Notes: generated by a model from the sequence alone, not told the origin. 59,895 nucleotides of DNA from Microcaldota archaeon (GCA_021801225.1 JAJYYF010000006.1:1-59895), one strand, 5' to 3'; shown: positions 1-10,078, counted from the stretch's first letter. Numbers and translations are program-made.

Positions 1-95
1 ATTAATGCTAATTCATCAGCTCCATCTTCAGTTATACTTGCTCCAAAATAATTTTTAACAAGTTTTTTTATTGAATTTTTTGGTATTTTAGCCAT
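1..95 (-). CDS. archaeal histone, N-terminal part (cut by window edge)
   Basis: Reading leftwards from the ATG at 95 gives MAKIPKNSIKKLV followed by KNYFGASITEDGADELAL, which runs off the window. This is the first helix, loop and start of the long second helix of an HMf-type histone fold: the IP-x-x-x-I-K-K-L-V opening and a helix start after a polar loop. Such proteins dimerise and wrap DNA. Only 31 residues are visible, so the rest of the fold cannot be checked. The gene diverges from thioredoxin across a 235-nt AT-rich spacer that should hold both promoters. Confidence 0.75.
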   Translation of the reverse strand, partial: MAKIPKNSIKKLVKNYFGASITEDGADELAL

Positions 96-290
96 AATAT
101 CAGTACTCAAGATCCTCATCACACATCAGAAGCGTTAAGTTCATCATCTTATAATATTATTACTATATATTATTTAATATTAATGATAAACAAATATTCT
201 TGAATTATTTTAAAAAAACTTTATTTTAGCTTAATAAATAAATAAACTCCCTATTTATATATTAAATCTTAATTCATTTTCTTTAGAAAG

Positions 291-299
291 CTTTAAATA
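291..299 (+). promoter_or_regulatory. TATA box of the thioredoxin/hisS operon
   Basis: CTTTAAATA lies about 35 nt before the ATG at 331. It is followed by a GGTG Shine-Dalgarno at 322-325 with exactly 5 nt (TAAAA) before the start. This SD-plus-5 layout recurs at other genes in the window and serves as the reference for judging unusual starts. Both are read directly from the sequence; transcription was not tested. Confidence 0.55.
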
Positions 300-330
300 A
301 ACAAAAAATCAAAATATAATTGGTGTAAAA

Positions 331-645
331 ATGTTAGACATAAGCGATAAAAATTTTGAAGAAGAGGTTTCTAAATCAAAGATACCTGTTGTTGTGGATT
401 TCTGGGCTCCTTGGTGTGGTCCATGCAGAATATTCTCTCCAATAATAGAAGAAACAGAAAAAGAATTCAAAGGCAAGATAAAATTTGCAAAGCTAAATAC
501 AGATGAAAATCAAGAAACTGCAGGGAAGTTTAATATAATGAGTATACCCACTGTACTTCTTTTCAAAGATGGACAGGTACATGCCACATCAGTTGGCGCA
601 TTACCTAAAGAATCATTCAAAAAATGGTTAGAAAAGAATATGTGA
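331..645 (+). CDS. trxA: thioredoxin
   Basis: A single thioredoxin fold of 104 residues with the classical redox site WCGPC at residues 28-32, the buried Asp of the VVVDFWA strand (D23) and the cis-proline of MSIPT at P73. Length is the family norm and there is no signal peptide, so it is a cytoplasmic dithiol/disulfide oxidoreductase that reduces protein disulfides. The start is fixed by GGTG five bases upstream. It heads a plus-strand operon: hisS starts 10 nt after its stop, and the GTGA spanning the trx stop codon can serve as the hisS ribosome binding site. Thioredoxin is certain; the physiological partner is not visible here. Confidence 0.95.
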   Translation: MLDISDKNFEEEVSKSKIPVVVDFWAPWCGPCRIFSPIIEETEKEFKGKIKFAKLNTDENQETAGKFNIMSIPTVLLFKDGQVHATSVGALPKESFKKWLEKNM

Positions 646-655
646 ATTGATAAAA

Positions 656-1930
656 ATGGAGTTATCCTTACCAAGAGGTACCTCAGATTTAAGACCTGAA
701 ACTGCGATACAACTTAAAAAATTACTGTCTGAATCTGAGAGAGTATTTAAACTTTATGGCTTTTTTCCAATAGAAACCCCTAGTATTGAACTTACCGAGA
801 CATTAACCACTAAAGCCTATGGTGATGAAAATACTAAGGATATTTATTTAATAGACGGCAAAAAAGAAGGTTTGAGGTATGACCTTACAGTACCTCTAGC
901 TAGATTTGTTGCAAGTAATAAAGATATAGTGTTACCCTTTAAAAGATATCAGATAGGTAAAGTTTGGCGCATGGATGAACCACAAAAGATGCGTGAACGT
1001 GAGTTTTATCAAGCGGATATGGATATTATTGGAAACACAGAGATAACTGCAGAAGCAGAACTAATATCCGCAACACATGAAGTTATAACATCTGTAGGTA
1101 TAACTGAGTTTGAAATTCTTATTAATAGTAGAGTATTGTTATCCAATATACTTTTAAGTTTCGAGATAGATACAAAACTGCATGTTTTAGTTATGCGCAT
1201 AATCGATAAATTAGATAAAATAAGTTATACGGAAGCAAAAACTCAAATAACTTCGAAAGGTGTTCCTGAAAATACAGCAGAAAAACTACTGGAGTTAATA
1301 ACCTCTAAAAAGAGCAATGAGGATTGGGTATCATTATTCAAATCACAGATAAAAAATACATCTGGAGAAGCTGAATTGTTAGAAGGTGTTTTATCACTTC
1401 TAAATACTTATGGCATTAACAATGTAAAAATTACACCTTCACTTTCAAGAGGAATGGATTACTACACTGGTTTAGTTTGGGAGTTTGTTGTTTATGATAA
1501 TAAAAAACGTCTTCCAACAATTGCATCTGGTGGTAGATATGACAAATTAATAGGGATTTATCTTAAAAAAGATATACCTGCTGTAGGCTCTTCCATAGGG
1601 ATAACACGCATATTGGAATTATTAGGAAGCTCTTCAAAAAAAACATACGCTGATGTTTTCGTATCATGCATAGGCAAAGAAAACTTAAATTATGCAATTT
1701 CAGTAGCTTCAGAGTTAAGAAAAAACCAGATAAAAACAGACATGTCATTAATTTCTAAAGGTATATCTAAACAATTAGATTATGCTAACTCATTGAAAAT
1801 TGCATATGTACTGATAATAGGTGAAAAAGAAAAACAACAAAATAAAGTAACTATAAAAAACATGGTTACTGGAACAGAAGAACTTTTAGATCTTAACTCA
1901 ATACTAAAATTATTAAAAATTAAGAACTAA
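656..1930 (+). CDS. hisS: histidine-tRNA ligase
   Basis: Class II aminoacyl-tRNA synthetase charging tRNA-His, 424 residues as expected. PRGTSDLRP near residue 6 is the usual HisRS opening. Motif 2 lies around residues 96-125 (KVWRMDEPQKMREREFYQAD). The His-A type loop RGMDYYTGLVWE is near 265, GGRYDKLIG near 293, and motif 3 with SIGITRI near 313. The anticodon-binding domain fills the last 90 residues. An in-frame TTG lies nine bases upstream at 647, but the ATG at 656 matches the family N-terminus and sits at a proper distance from GTGA at 642-645, so I take the ATG. It is co-transcribed with trxA and the following unknown gene. Confidence 0.95.
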   Translation: MELSLPRGTSDLRPETAIQLKKLLSESERVFKLYGFFPIETPSIELTETLTTKAYGDENTKDIYLIDGKKEGLRYDLTVPLARFVASNKDIVLPFKRYQIGKVWRMDEPQKMREREFYQADMDIIGNTEITAEAELISATHEVITSVGITEFEILINSRVLLSNILLSFEIDTKLHVLVMRIIDKLDKISYTEAKTQITSKGVPENTAEKLLELITSKKSNEDWVSLFKSQIKNTSGEAELLEGVLSLLNTYGINNVKITPSLSRGMDYYTGLVWEFVVYDNKKRLPTIASGGRYDKLIGIYLKKDIPAVGSSIGITRILELLGSSSKKTYADVFVSCIGKENLNYAISVASELRKNQIKTDMSLISKGISKQLDYANSLKIAYVLIIGEKEKQQNKVTIKNMVTGTEELLDLNSILKLLKIKN

Positions 1931-1952
1931 TTAAAAAATATAAAGTGATTAA

Positions 1953-2462
1953 ATGTCAAAAACAGAACTAGAAGAAATAACAGAAAAAACATTAAGAAAA
2001 GGTGGAATATTAACAAAGCTCTACTTTGATGTGCAAAGTTATGAAAATGTTGATCTACAAGCATTACTCACTGATCTAATCAACAATAAACTGCTTAAGT
2101 CTGCCGGTGTAGTTTATTGTTCTGGAAGTATAGACGAAACAATAAAATTAAAGGACGTTTATTCATCGGCTGCAAAAGTAACCACCTTGTTTACTGACAT
2201 AGGTGCATTAATTAATGCAGTTTTTAACTTTGCACCAGCAGGTGTGGAGATAATAAAACCAGAAAATGAATTAGTAATAAAAACATCTCAATTGCAATCA
2301 GTAATGCTTTCTCTATCAGAAATTTCTGTCGATTACTCAAAGTATATATTAGAAAGGGTTCTTAAAAAAGAGGAGTACGATAAGGTACTTAATGATCTTA
2401 AAGCAAGGGAAGAACTAGGTAAACATCTAATAAATACCACAAAAGAAAATAAGAAGGAATAA
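1953..2462 (+). CDS. conserved-looking hypothetical protein of the hisS operon
   Basis: A 169-residue soluble protein without signal peptide or membrane segment that I do not recognise. The N-terminal third looks like a small helical domain. The middle has hydrophobic helices (TTLFTDIGALINAVFNFAP). The C-terminal 50 residues are a charged helix ending in KENKKE. A GTGA motif stands five bases before the ATG at 1953. It follows hisS by 22 nt and precedes tRNA-Gly by 8 nt, so all are probably on one transcript. That placement suggests a housekeeping role, but no motif supports a specific one. Confidence 0.7.
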   Translation: MSKTELEEITEKTLRKGGILTKLYFDVQSYENVDLQALLTDLINNKLLKSAGVVYCSGSIDETIKLKDVYSSAAKVTTLFTDIGALINAVFNFAPAGVEIIKPENELVIKTSQLQSVMLSLSEISVDYSKYILERVLKKEEYDKVLNDLKAREELGKHLINTTKENKKE

Positions 2463-2470
2463 TAACTTGA

Positions 2471-2556
2471 GCGCCAGTCATCTAGCCTGGTAGGATACGA
2501 GCTTCCCAATATTTAGGAATAAGCTCGGCGCTCGGGTTCAAATCCCGACTGGCGCA
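2471..2556 (+). tRNA. tRNA-Gly(CCC) with a 13-nt intron
   Basis: Acceptor arms GCGCCAG (2471-2477) and CTGGCGC (2549-2555) pair perfectly, with discriminator A at 2556. The D-stem is ATCT/GGAT, the anticodon stem CGAGC (2498-2502)/GCTCG (2523-2527), and the T-stem TCGGG/CCCGA around TTCAAAT. The anticodon loop TTCCCAA is interrupted after position 37 by an intron at 2509-2521. Pairing of TTCC (2503-2506) with GGAA (2516-2519) leaves two 3-nt bulges, CAA and TAA, whose standard cuts give exactly this 13-nt intron. The gene starts 8 nt after the preceding stop codon, so it is likely processed from the hisS transcript. A T-run follows at about 2565. Confidence 0.93.
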
Positions 2557-2616
2557 TAATTGAGTTTTTTATCCTCTGAAAAAGATCTTTTTCTAATTAA
2601 AATTCGTCTAAGGACT

Positions 2617-5600
2617 CTATCGTTTACTTCTCCATAAGCGTTTTCTCCTTCTTATAATTAACATAATAATTATAAGTAAGATAATTATAATTATTAAAAT
2701 CATAATTAAAATACCATAGCTTATCGTGTCTGAAGCTTTCTGTATTGCATTGGGATTTGTTATATTGCTTAAGTTTTCACTAAGAAACAACGCAACTGTA
2801 ACATTGTGTGATATTGGAAGCGAAATTACGCATTCTTGTTTATTTATTGTATAATTGCTTATTTTATTCCAAGTGTTATTTCTTAAAAAGTAAATACTTA
2901 AATCAGAGGTATTTACGGAACATGGATAATTTAATGAAAGGTTTGCTATCGGTTCGTTGTATGTTGAAATATTTCCTATTAAGCTTATATTAAATGCAGA
3001 TATTTTGCTTAGAGATAGTTGTGTTTTTATTTGATTAGTTATATTATTTATGAATACTGTCAAATGATTATTTTTTGGGTTAATAATGCTTAATTTGACT
3101 CCTGTTTCGTTAATTGTTTTACTTTGATTTGTTATATTTAATGGAAGTGTGGTAGTAGTTACAACACTTGTTAATACAGCGGTTGTTAATGTTGAAGTAG
3201 TGGAAGATATTGTAGAAGTCGTTGATGAAGTAGTAGTGGTGTCTGGACTGTTGGAAAAAGGCAATCCTCCTGTATTTATTATAGGAGTTGTAGTTGTCGA
3301 AGTAATTAGATTAGATAAAACATCAATGCTATTTGAATTAGAAGCAAAAACAATAGGTGTGTTTGCGCTGTCAATGGCAATTGCATTGAAGGTATAACTT
3401 CCCGGGCTAAGTGTTATCGGGCCCAAAACCTGAGAACGTGAATAGATATTTGATAATGAATATATTTTACTGCCGTTTATTAATGTAATATTTATTTTGA
3501 AAGGAGGCGATCCTCCAGAAATCTGAGCGTTTATGTATATTTGAGAACCATACTTGATTGTGTTCTGAGCCGTAATTGATATTGAAGGGTCTTGATTTAT
3601 TATTATCGTTGCGTTTGTTGAATTTGTATAAGATATTGGATTTGAAGCATCATAAACTGAAATATTTTCATTAAAGGTTCCAGTCCCTATAAAATTATTT
3701 GTAGGAAAGATAATTGTATTAGAGTTCGAGTTATATGAGTTTATTAGTATATTTGTTATTTTTCCGAATCCTTTAAATAATGTCCAATTTATGGCATACG
3801 GCTTAGTACCTCCAGACCAAGATGCAGTAAGAGTTACATTATTGCCCAAATCATATTGCGATAATTGTGGAGTTATTGATGGTACTGTTAATGGTGGATT
3901 TACCAATATTTCAGTAGGTATCGAATAACCTACTTTTGAATTAGCATCTGTAACTTTTAAACAATAATAAGTGTTAGTTGATGGTGAAACATATTGTGTG
4001 GTTAATGTTCCTAACGTTGTAGTATCGCTAGTACACGTTGAACTTGCACCGCTGTACCATTGATAAGTATAAGGACTCGTTCCGCCTGAAACGGAAGATG
4101 TGAAAGAAACGCTCTGACCTTGATCTATTGAATTTGTTGAAGATGGATTGATAGTAACTATTGGAGAATTTGTTACGATAAATGTTAAAGAATTTGTAGC
4201 TATCATTTGTGTTGTTGCGCTGTCCTCTATTACAACATTGGCGGTATATGTGCCTGTTTGAAATGACGATGTAGAAAATGTAATGGTGTTGCTTGTTATT
4301 GGGATACCCTGTGCATTGTTTGGTGAGTTATATTTTTGTTGTAATACTACACCTCCTAATGAGTTATATACTGTAAAATTATAACTATACGCATTGTAAG
4401 TTGTGTAATATGCTAATTTGTTCGGAACTCCATAACTATGTGTCGAAGCATAATTTATAACATTTGCACCGTTGAAATTTGCATTTTGATTTAATAAGTA
4501 CCAGCCTTCTAAACCATTGAAAGTTATCGGTGCACCAGTTATCCCTTGATTATAAAGAGCATTAACACTACTAGGTGTAAGAAGTTCATTATAAATCTGT
4601 GCATTTGCAATCAAACCATTAAATGGTCCTGTTGCTCCATATGCGCCACAAGTGCCGCTATAATTACCTATAACTATAGTTTCATTTTCATTTTGACATC
4701 CTCCAGAACCTGTAATTCCAGAAAAAGTACTTGAAGCTACATTATTGCCATTTATATAAAGGGTCACTACGGGATTTACATCAGTAGTTACTGTTGCTGT
4801 TATAAATGACCATTTGTTTTCAGGTAATGTACCTCCTCCTGTATTACCATTTTCATTTGTGTAATAATATAAGGAGCCGCTGTTATCAGCCACCCAACCT
4901 TGGTAACCAAATATAATTGTACCGTATCCTGCCGATTCTGATGATTCTGGATAAATCCAAGCAGAAAGTGTAGTTCCATTAGTATCCCCGTACATGTGAT
5001 TTATCTGAGTTAATACATTACTTGTTGAGCCATCAAAATTTGTAGAGGTTATAGAGTTAGCCCCTCCAAAAATTTCTGCCGTTAGTGTTTCTTGCTGTCC
5101 TGTATTTATTATTTGATTTGAGATTGTAAATTGTAAGTTATTTAATGGGTTATACACATAAGATAAAGGTAGCAGTATGCTGTTTGTAGTTATTGAATTC
5201 GATCCACTATCTGTCAGTGTAACATTAGCCTGTAGTGAATTTCCAATCCATGCTGAAGGAATTTGAAGAATTAGAGAGTTATGTGTATCTGTTAAACCTG
5301 TATATTGTTGGTATGTTAAAATCGAACCGGTTATAGAGTTACTTATTATATAATTTACAGTATATGGCGAAGTCCCAACATTCCACTTTGCAGTTAAGTT
5401 TAGATACTGTGTGCCATCCAAAATAACATTACTTGCTGAAAGAGAAGGAATGGTTAGATTGTAAACTGAACCAAATGTAGTTTTAGGATATTTGTAATTT
5501 GGCGGTACTGGGAATGTTCTTGCCCATTGTATTGAAAAATACGAAGAGGAGCTACCTCCCCAATTTGTTCCTAAAACAAAGAATACATTTTGTGGTGAAG

Positions 5601-6712
5601 GAACATCAGAATTTGATGTTGCTGGAGAAATCGCACCATAATCAAAAGTTGCATTTAACATCGTTGCGGAAGGCCAAACAGAAGATATTGTTAAGGGATA
5701 TACTGTATTACCGCCATCAATATTTGGTGTATGGACATTATTTGAAGCTGAGACGACCTCAGTACTTAAAATGCCTAAATTTTGATATTCATGAATTCCT
5801 TCAAATACAAAATTTGAGCCCCAGACAAATCTCCATCCCTGTCCACTCTGTAATGTATTGCTTGATAATATGATACCGCTATCATGGCCATCTGTCTGAG
5901 CTGTTCCGTTTATTATTTCGGTTTGAAATACATAATTAGAACCATAGTACTCGGATTTACTTTGTATTGCACTAGAGTCACCGTTCGTTGTTTCTGTAAT
6001 TTTTAATGAATTTGAGATTATTGGGGATGCGCCTATATAATTCCCCCATAGATTATTATTTAATGTACTGCCTGCAAAGTTATCATAAAATGAAAATATT
6101 TGATTGCCATTATCATATTCCGCATACTGATTAAATGAGCAACCTGAAATAGTGTTGGATGGGTTATTACAAGATAATTCCGGTGCCTCTCCAGTAGTTT
6201 GACCATTTAATAATGTATTTGCAGGAGATATTACATTTCCTGCCCAGCCTATGTAAATAGTATTTGATGTAGGATTTGATTGGGAGCCTGCTGGAAGAAA
6301 TGATGGTGCATTATTGCCTATTTTAATCCAATATAAAATGTTTGCAGATGAAGCAAGAGCATTTTTTGAAAAAACATTATTACATATGGTATTTGAGGTT
6401 TGTTCATTTAGATAATTACCCTCCATCCAAGAATAAATAATCGTTCCATTTGCATAAAAAAATTCTGCGTTATTTAAATTGCATGTTTCATATTTTGAAT
6501 ATTCCAACGCATTGAAACCTATAATATTTCCATTAGATGTTGTTCCTATTGGCAATGCGGTATTTGTCTGAAGCGCAGAACTTTGATAATTATATAATGT
6601 GATTGGAAGATAATATAGAATATTTCTCGGTACAATTACTGCGTTAGTTAAAGGCAGTAAAATCACAAAGATTGGAAGAATAAGTCTAATTATTTTTAAA
6701 TAGAAACTTCAT
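2617..6712 (-). CDS. large LamG-containing surface protein, membrane anchored; start region out of frame by one base
   Basis: About 1360 residues in two frames. The long frame opens only at a GTG at 6666. An ATG at 6712 with AGAGGA upstream begins MKFLFK and hits a stop after 8 codons. Removing one T from the T5 run at 6693-6697 fuses it to the long frame and yields a textbook signal peptide (MKFLFKIIRLILPIFVILLP). From the GTG, an N-terminal extracellular domain comes first, then a LamG/concanavalin-like domain at about 545-710 and an Ig/PKD-like domain near 834-912. A Thr-rich linker lies near 1120-1175, a PGF-pre-PGF-like module follows, and one membrane segment near 1312-1335 ends in RRRKR. 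Many N-x-S/T sites suit AglB glycosylation. Ligand unknown. Confidence 0.8.
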
Positions 6713-6748
6713 TTATTTATCCTCTTTTTACTAAATAATGACAATTAA

Positions 6749-6757
6749 TTATTTAAA
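6749..6757 (-). promoter_or_regulatory. TATA box of the LamG surface protein
   Basis: On the minus strand TTTAAATAA lies about 40 nt before the ATG at 6712, with AGAGGA about 8 nt before that ATG. A transcript from this box would start near 6727 and include the ATG. This supports 6712 rather than the GTG at 6666 as the true start, and therefore supports the one-base frame problem described for the gene. Confidence 0.45.
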
Positions 6758-6867
6758 TGTTTATTCAATACTGTTCAATAATGAATATTGGCTAGCTATA
6801 TACTCTTGAAAATAATTGAACAATCTGCAAAGATTTTTTGTTCTTTAATATATTTTTATAGTAATTT

Positions 6868-7695
6868 TTATCTTATTTTTCTTCCAATTGCTTTGGCTAC
6901 AACTCTCGCATCATCCATGAGCTCTCCAAACTCTTCTATGCTAAGTTGTTGTTCTTTATCACTAAGGGCCTTTTCTGGATTGTTGTGCACCTCTATCTCA
7001 AGCATATCTGCACCGGCGGCTATGGCCGCTAGCGCAAAGTCCTTCACGAACTCTTTTTTCCCTGCAGCATGACTAGGATCAACAGCTATAGGAAGCCTTG
7101 AAATCTTTTTAGCAACCACCACAGCACCGATATCCATTGAAAATCTCGTAGCATTTTCTATACCTCTTGCACCCCTATAACAAAGTATTACATTATCATT
7201 TCCATTTGAAAGTATATACTCTGAAGACATAAGCCATTCATCTACAGTTGTTCCTAATCCATTCTTTAACAACACGGGCCTTTTCTGCATACCCAATCTC
7301 TTTAACATATCAAAGTTCTGTGCGTTTCTTGCCCCTACTTGTATAATGTCAACTTTTTCTGAGTAAAGGTCTATAAGTTCAGTATTCATAATCTCAGTTA
7401 CTATTGGCACATTGAACTTCTTCCCTACTTTTTCTAGTATCTCAAGCCCTTCTACTCCTAAACCTTGAAATGAGTATGGAGATGTTCTTGGTTTGAAGGC
7501 TCCACCTCTCAAGATACTCGCTCCAGCATTAATAACTCCTTTAGCTGTTTCTAACATCTGTCCCTCACTTTCGACAGAACACGGTCCTGCAGCTATCACT
7601 ACCTCATTTCCATGAATCAAGAGTTCACCTACTTGAAACTTCTTATCAGCCTTTTCGAACTCTCTTGAAAATTTGTAAGAATTATCATTTTTCAT
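6868..7695 (-). CDS. aroF: 3-deoxy-7-phosphoheptulonate (DAHP) synthase, type I-beta/KDO8P-like
   Basis: A 275-residue cytoplasmic enzyme that condenses phosphoenolpyruvate with erythrose 4-phosphate, the first step of the shikimate pathway. Family signatures are [12 protein letters not shown] near residue 35, [17 protein letters not shown] near 65, [11 protein letters not shown] near 143 and [12 protein letters not shown] near 203. The absence of an ACT or chorismate-mutase domain marks the simple, possibly feedback-insensitive form. Its ATG overlaps the end of the upstream GNAT gene by 11 nt, so the two are translationally coupled. No other aromatic-pathway gene is in the window. The KDO8P synthase alternative is less likely in an archaeon. 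Confidence 0.9.
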   Translation of the reverse strand: MKNDNSYKFSREFEKADKKFQVGELLIHGNEVVIAAGPCSVESEGQMLETAKGVINAGASILRGGAFKPRTSPYSFQGLGVEGLEILEKVGKKFNVPIVTEIMNTELIDLYSEKVDIIQVGARNAQNFDMLKRLGMQKRPVLLKNGLGTTVDEWLMSSEYILSNGNDNVILCYRGARGIENATRFSMDIGAVVVAKKISRLPIAVDPSHAAGKKEFVKDFALAAIAAGADMLEIEVHNNPEKALSDKEQQLSIEEFGELMDDARVVAKAIGRKIR

Positions 7696-7981
7696 AAGTT
7701 ATCATATCTTCAAGTTCTTTATGTTTTAAAATAAAGTTTTGTATATACTCACAATCAGGTCTTATTAGAAGCTTATCTTCCCTTGCTAACTCAAAAGCTC
7801 TAAGAGCTAGTTTTTCTGCAATCCCTCTTCCCCTAAATATCTCTGGTACAAATGTGTGGTATATACTCATTATTTTTTTCTTATTATCTATTTTATATAA
7901 TAATTCTGCACTTTTCCCATCAATATCAATATAAACTCTACCCCTGCCGTCCTTTTCAATATTTTTAATATTGAGCTCTAT
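7685..7981 (-). CDS. small GNAT-type N-acetyltransferase (YjdJ/COG2388-like), apparent AUA start
   Basis: With a start at ATA 7981 the product is 98 residues, the normal size of this compact acetyltransferase family. An N-terminal strand pair ([11 protein letters not shown]) comes first, then the central [20 protein letters not shown] with the R-G-x-G-I-A acetyl-CoA loop, then the C-terminal [14 protein letters not shown], which matches the family's CPY-x-x-x-F ending. The first ATG in this frame (7870) would remove the first third of the fold. GGTG at 7990-7987 stands exactly 5 nt before the ATA. The alternative is a one-base error in the T5 run that would connect an ATG at 7992. It is coupled to the DAHP synthase gene downstream; substrate unknown. 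Confidence 0.8.
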   Translation of the reverse strand: MELNIKNIEKDGRGRVYIDIDGKSAELLYKIDNKKKIMSIYHTFVPEIFRGRGIAEKLALRAFELAREDKLLIRPDCEYIQNFILKHKELEDMITYEK

Positions 7982-7986
7982 AAAAA

Positions 7987-7990
7987 CACC
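7987..7990 (-). promoter_or_regulatory. Shine-Dalgarno GGTG in front of an AUA start
   Basis: GGTG, five T residues, then ATA GAG on the minus strand. The 5-nt spacing equals that of trxA, thsA and the small acidic protein, where the start is ATG. This site is what decides the ATA at 7981 as start of the GNAT gene. Confidence 0.6.
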
Positions 7991-8043
7991 ATTATTTATA
8001 TAATTGTTTATTCATAACATATCTTTATAATATATGTGTTTAG

Positions 8044-8967
8044 ATGGACATACCTCAATTATTTTCGGAATCATTCAATGACATAATCTCAAATCCAAAA
8101 ATTCTACTTCCATACATAATATTGGGAGTATTAGTTGTTGCAATTGCATTTATACTAATATTAACAATTTTTTCTAGTACTTTAGCATCATTCTATAATT
8201 TAAATAATAAAACTGTCAGCATTAACTCTACATATAATATCTCAAACACACTTCAAAATAGTAACTTTTCTTTTAATGCAATCTTACTTCATATTTCTGA
8301 AGTAATAATCTTTATCTCTATACTTTCATTTATAATATCTGTTTTTGTAAATGGTACATTAATTGCGGTAGCCGAACAACTAAAAACAAAAACAAAAGTA
8401 AATCTGATAACTGCTTTTAAAAGAGGATCATCAAGGTATCTTTCACTTTTAGCTGCAGGAATATTGATCTTCATAATCATTTCAGTAATATTAGGGGGAT
8501 TATTGTTTTTAGCAATTTCATTTATTAGTTCATTTGGTGTAATTGGGTTAATTTTAGGAGTTATTTTAATAATAATAGCTATAATTTTATTCGTATTGCT
8601 TTCAATATCATTTTTCATAGTAAATCCATTAATAATAATAGAAGAGCTCGGCCCAATTAAAGCAATTAAAAAAAGTTTCAATATCTGTTATAATAAAAAG
8701 TTAGACGTATTCCTTTTATTAATAATAGCCTCAATTATAGATTTTCTTGTTTATTTAATAATCGTATTAGTTAATTTTATCCCTATTTTAGGTTTAGTAC
8801 TAGGATTTGTTATAGGCGTTTTTGTATCAACATGGTTTATACTGGTCCCGGTTTATTTCTATTATGCTTTAAAAAATAAAACTGCAGGAACTACAGTAAC
8901 TCCGGATAAAAATACTATAGTTAAAGCAGATTCAAATAAAAAAATCAGAACTAAAAGTAAAAAATAA
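8044..8967 (+). CDS. polytopic membrane protein of unknown function
   Basis: A 307-residue protein with about six hydrophobic segments. There is one near residues 22-45, one near 85-110, a tight pair near 137-190 made of I/L/G/V runs, and two more near 225-275. A short basic cytoplasmic tail ends in KKIRTKSKK. The opening MDIPQLFSESFNDIISNPKI and the loop EELGPIKAIKKSF resemble archaeal DUF4013/glycerophosphodiester-phosphodiesterase membrane-domain-like proteins, but no catalytic motif is present. The start lies just downstream of a TATA-like TTTATAAT, so it may be a leaderless mRNA. It diverges from the GNAT/DAHP synthase operon. Confidence 0.8.
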   Translation: MDIPQLFSESFNDIISNPKILLPYIILGVLVVAIAFILILTIFSSTLASFYNLNNKTVSINSTYNISNTLQNSNFSFNAILLHISEVIIFISILSFIISVFVNGTLIAVAEQLKTKTKVNLITAFKRGSSRYLSLLAAGILIFIIISVILGGLLFLAISFISSFGVIGLILGVILIIIAIILFVLLSISFFIVNPLIIIEELGPIKAIKKSFNICYNKKLDVFLLLIIASIIDFLVYLIIVLVNFIPILGLVLGFVIGVFVSTWFILVPVYFYYALKNKTAGTTVTPDKNTIVKADSNKKIRTKSKK

Positions 8968-8977
8968 TCTACTTACT

Positions 8978-10078
8978 TCATAAACGTTTTCTAAGAATTG
9001 CGTTTTTAAGTATAGCCTTTGGGCTATCCATATCTCCATACTCACTTAGAAAACTTGACATACCTATGTTGTTTAATATGCGCATAGTTAATGATAAACT
9101 TTTTTCACTAGCATTAGAGTAAAAATTATTTAGTAATTTATGTACTCTCGTATCAAATACAAATTTCTTTTTATAAAGTTTTTCATACTCATTTAATGAG
9201 GTTCCTTTATTAAAGTGCTTATATATTATCTCTGAAGCAATTATAGCAGCATTTCCCCCAAAAACTATTCCTCCACCAGTCGAAGGTTTAACCTGTCCTG
9301 CAGAATCTCCAACTAAAATAACATTATTTTTTTCATCAACTATTTTTTTCCTAAGTTTCATAGGTATTATACTTGCATGCTCACTTAGCAGTGTCGCATT
9401 TTTTAATTTATTTTCAATGTTTTCACGTAAAATAAACTTTTCAAAAGCAGCTTTACTATTATATCTTCCTGGGTTAATTCCTATTCCTACCTCTAAAATT
9501 CTTTCTGAGTTAGGGCATAACCATCCGAACAAACCAGCTGAGATATTTTTATCAAAAAACAAATCAACACTTTTCGTATCTTCTAAAGTTGTTTCATACT
9601 CTGCCTTGTATGTTAATACATATGACTCAACCTTCCCCATTTTAAAATGCTTTGCAACAGTCGATATTGCACCATCTGCGCCAACCAAAATACCCTGTTC
9701 AGATAACCTTTGTATCTCATCCTCTAAAATACGTTTTCCTAATGAAATTTTAGCTCCTGCCTCTTTAGCCTCTTTAAGTAAAACCTCATTAAATTTTTCT
9801 CTATTAACGACATATGCTATTGGTTTTTTTGCTTTAATCTGCATAACACTTTTTCCAGCATGTAGCATTGCGCCATACAGTACGTTTGTTACAGACTCCT
9901 CGTAGTTTGTTCTTATTGATCTCAAACCGTTTATGGAGATTATTCCAGAAGCTGTTACTGGGATTCCTGGTTTCTTTTTTTGATCAAAAACCTCAACATC
10001 TACTCCTTTTTTAGAAAGCTCTCTAGCCAATATCAATCCAGCTGTTCCTGCTCCTATAATAAAAACTCGTTTGTTCAT
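8978..10078 (-). CDS. FAD-dependent oxidoreductase, geranylgeranyl reductase family
   Basis: About 366 residues from the ATG at 10078; an in-frame TTG six codons upstream adds only MSWFWF and is less likely. The N-terminus FIIGAGTAGLILARELSKKG is a Rossmann dinucleotide-binding motif ending in an acidic residue (VEVFD). GVLVGADGAIS-type residues lie near 145 and VILVGDSAGQVKPSTGGGI near 260, the FAD-binding GD motif of this family. Archaeal members saturate the isoprenoid chains of ether lipids or menaquinone precursors. Whether this one acts on archaeol chains cannot be told from sequence alone. Convergent with the upstream membrane protein gene and divergent from aglB. Confidence 0.88.
   Translation of the reverse strand: MNKRVFIIGAGTAGLILARELSKKGVDVEVFDQKKKPGIPVTASGIISINGLRSIRTNYEESVTNVLYGAMLHAGKSVMQIKAKKPIAYVVNREKFNEVLLKEAKEAGAKISLGKRILEDEIQRLSEQGILVGADGAISTVAKHFKMGKVESYVLTYKAEYETTLEDTKSVDLFFDKNISAGLFGWLCPNSERILEVGIGINPGRYNSKAAFEKFILRENIENKLKNATLLSEHASIIPMKLRKKIVDEKNNVILVGDSAGQVKPSTGGGIVFGGNAAIIASEIIYKHFNKGTSLNEYEKLYKKKFVFDTRVHKLLNNFYSNASEKSLSLTMRILNNIGMSSFLSEYGDMDSPKAILKNAILRKRL

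Noticed and set aside
3149-3397. Plus-strand Val-rich frame opposite the LamG surface gene
   Set aside because: Antisense of the Thr-rich linker; composition (runs of V and E) simply mirrors the ACN codons of the real gene.
6788-7072. Plus-strand frame opposite the 3' end of DAHP synthase
   Set aside because: Most of its length mirrors the enzyme's conserved C-terminus; no independent support.
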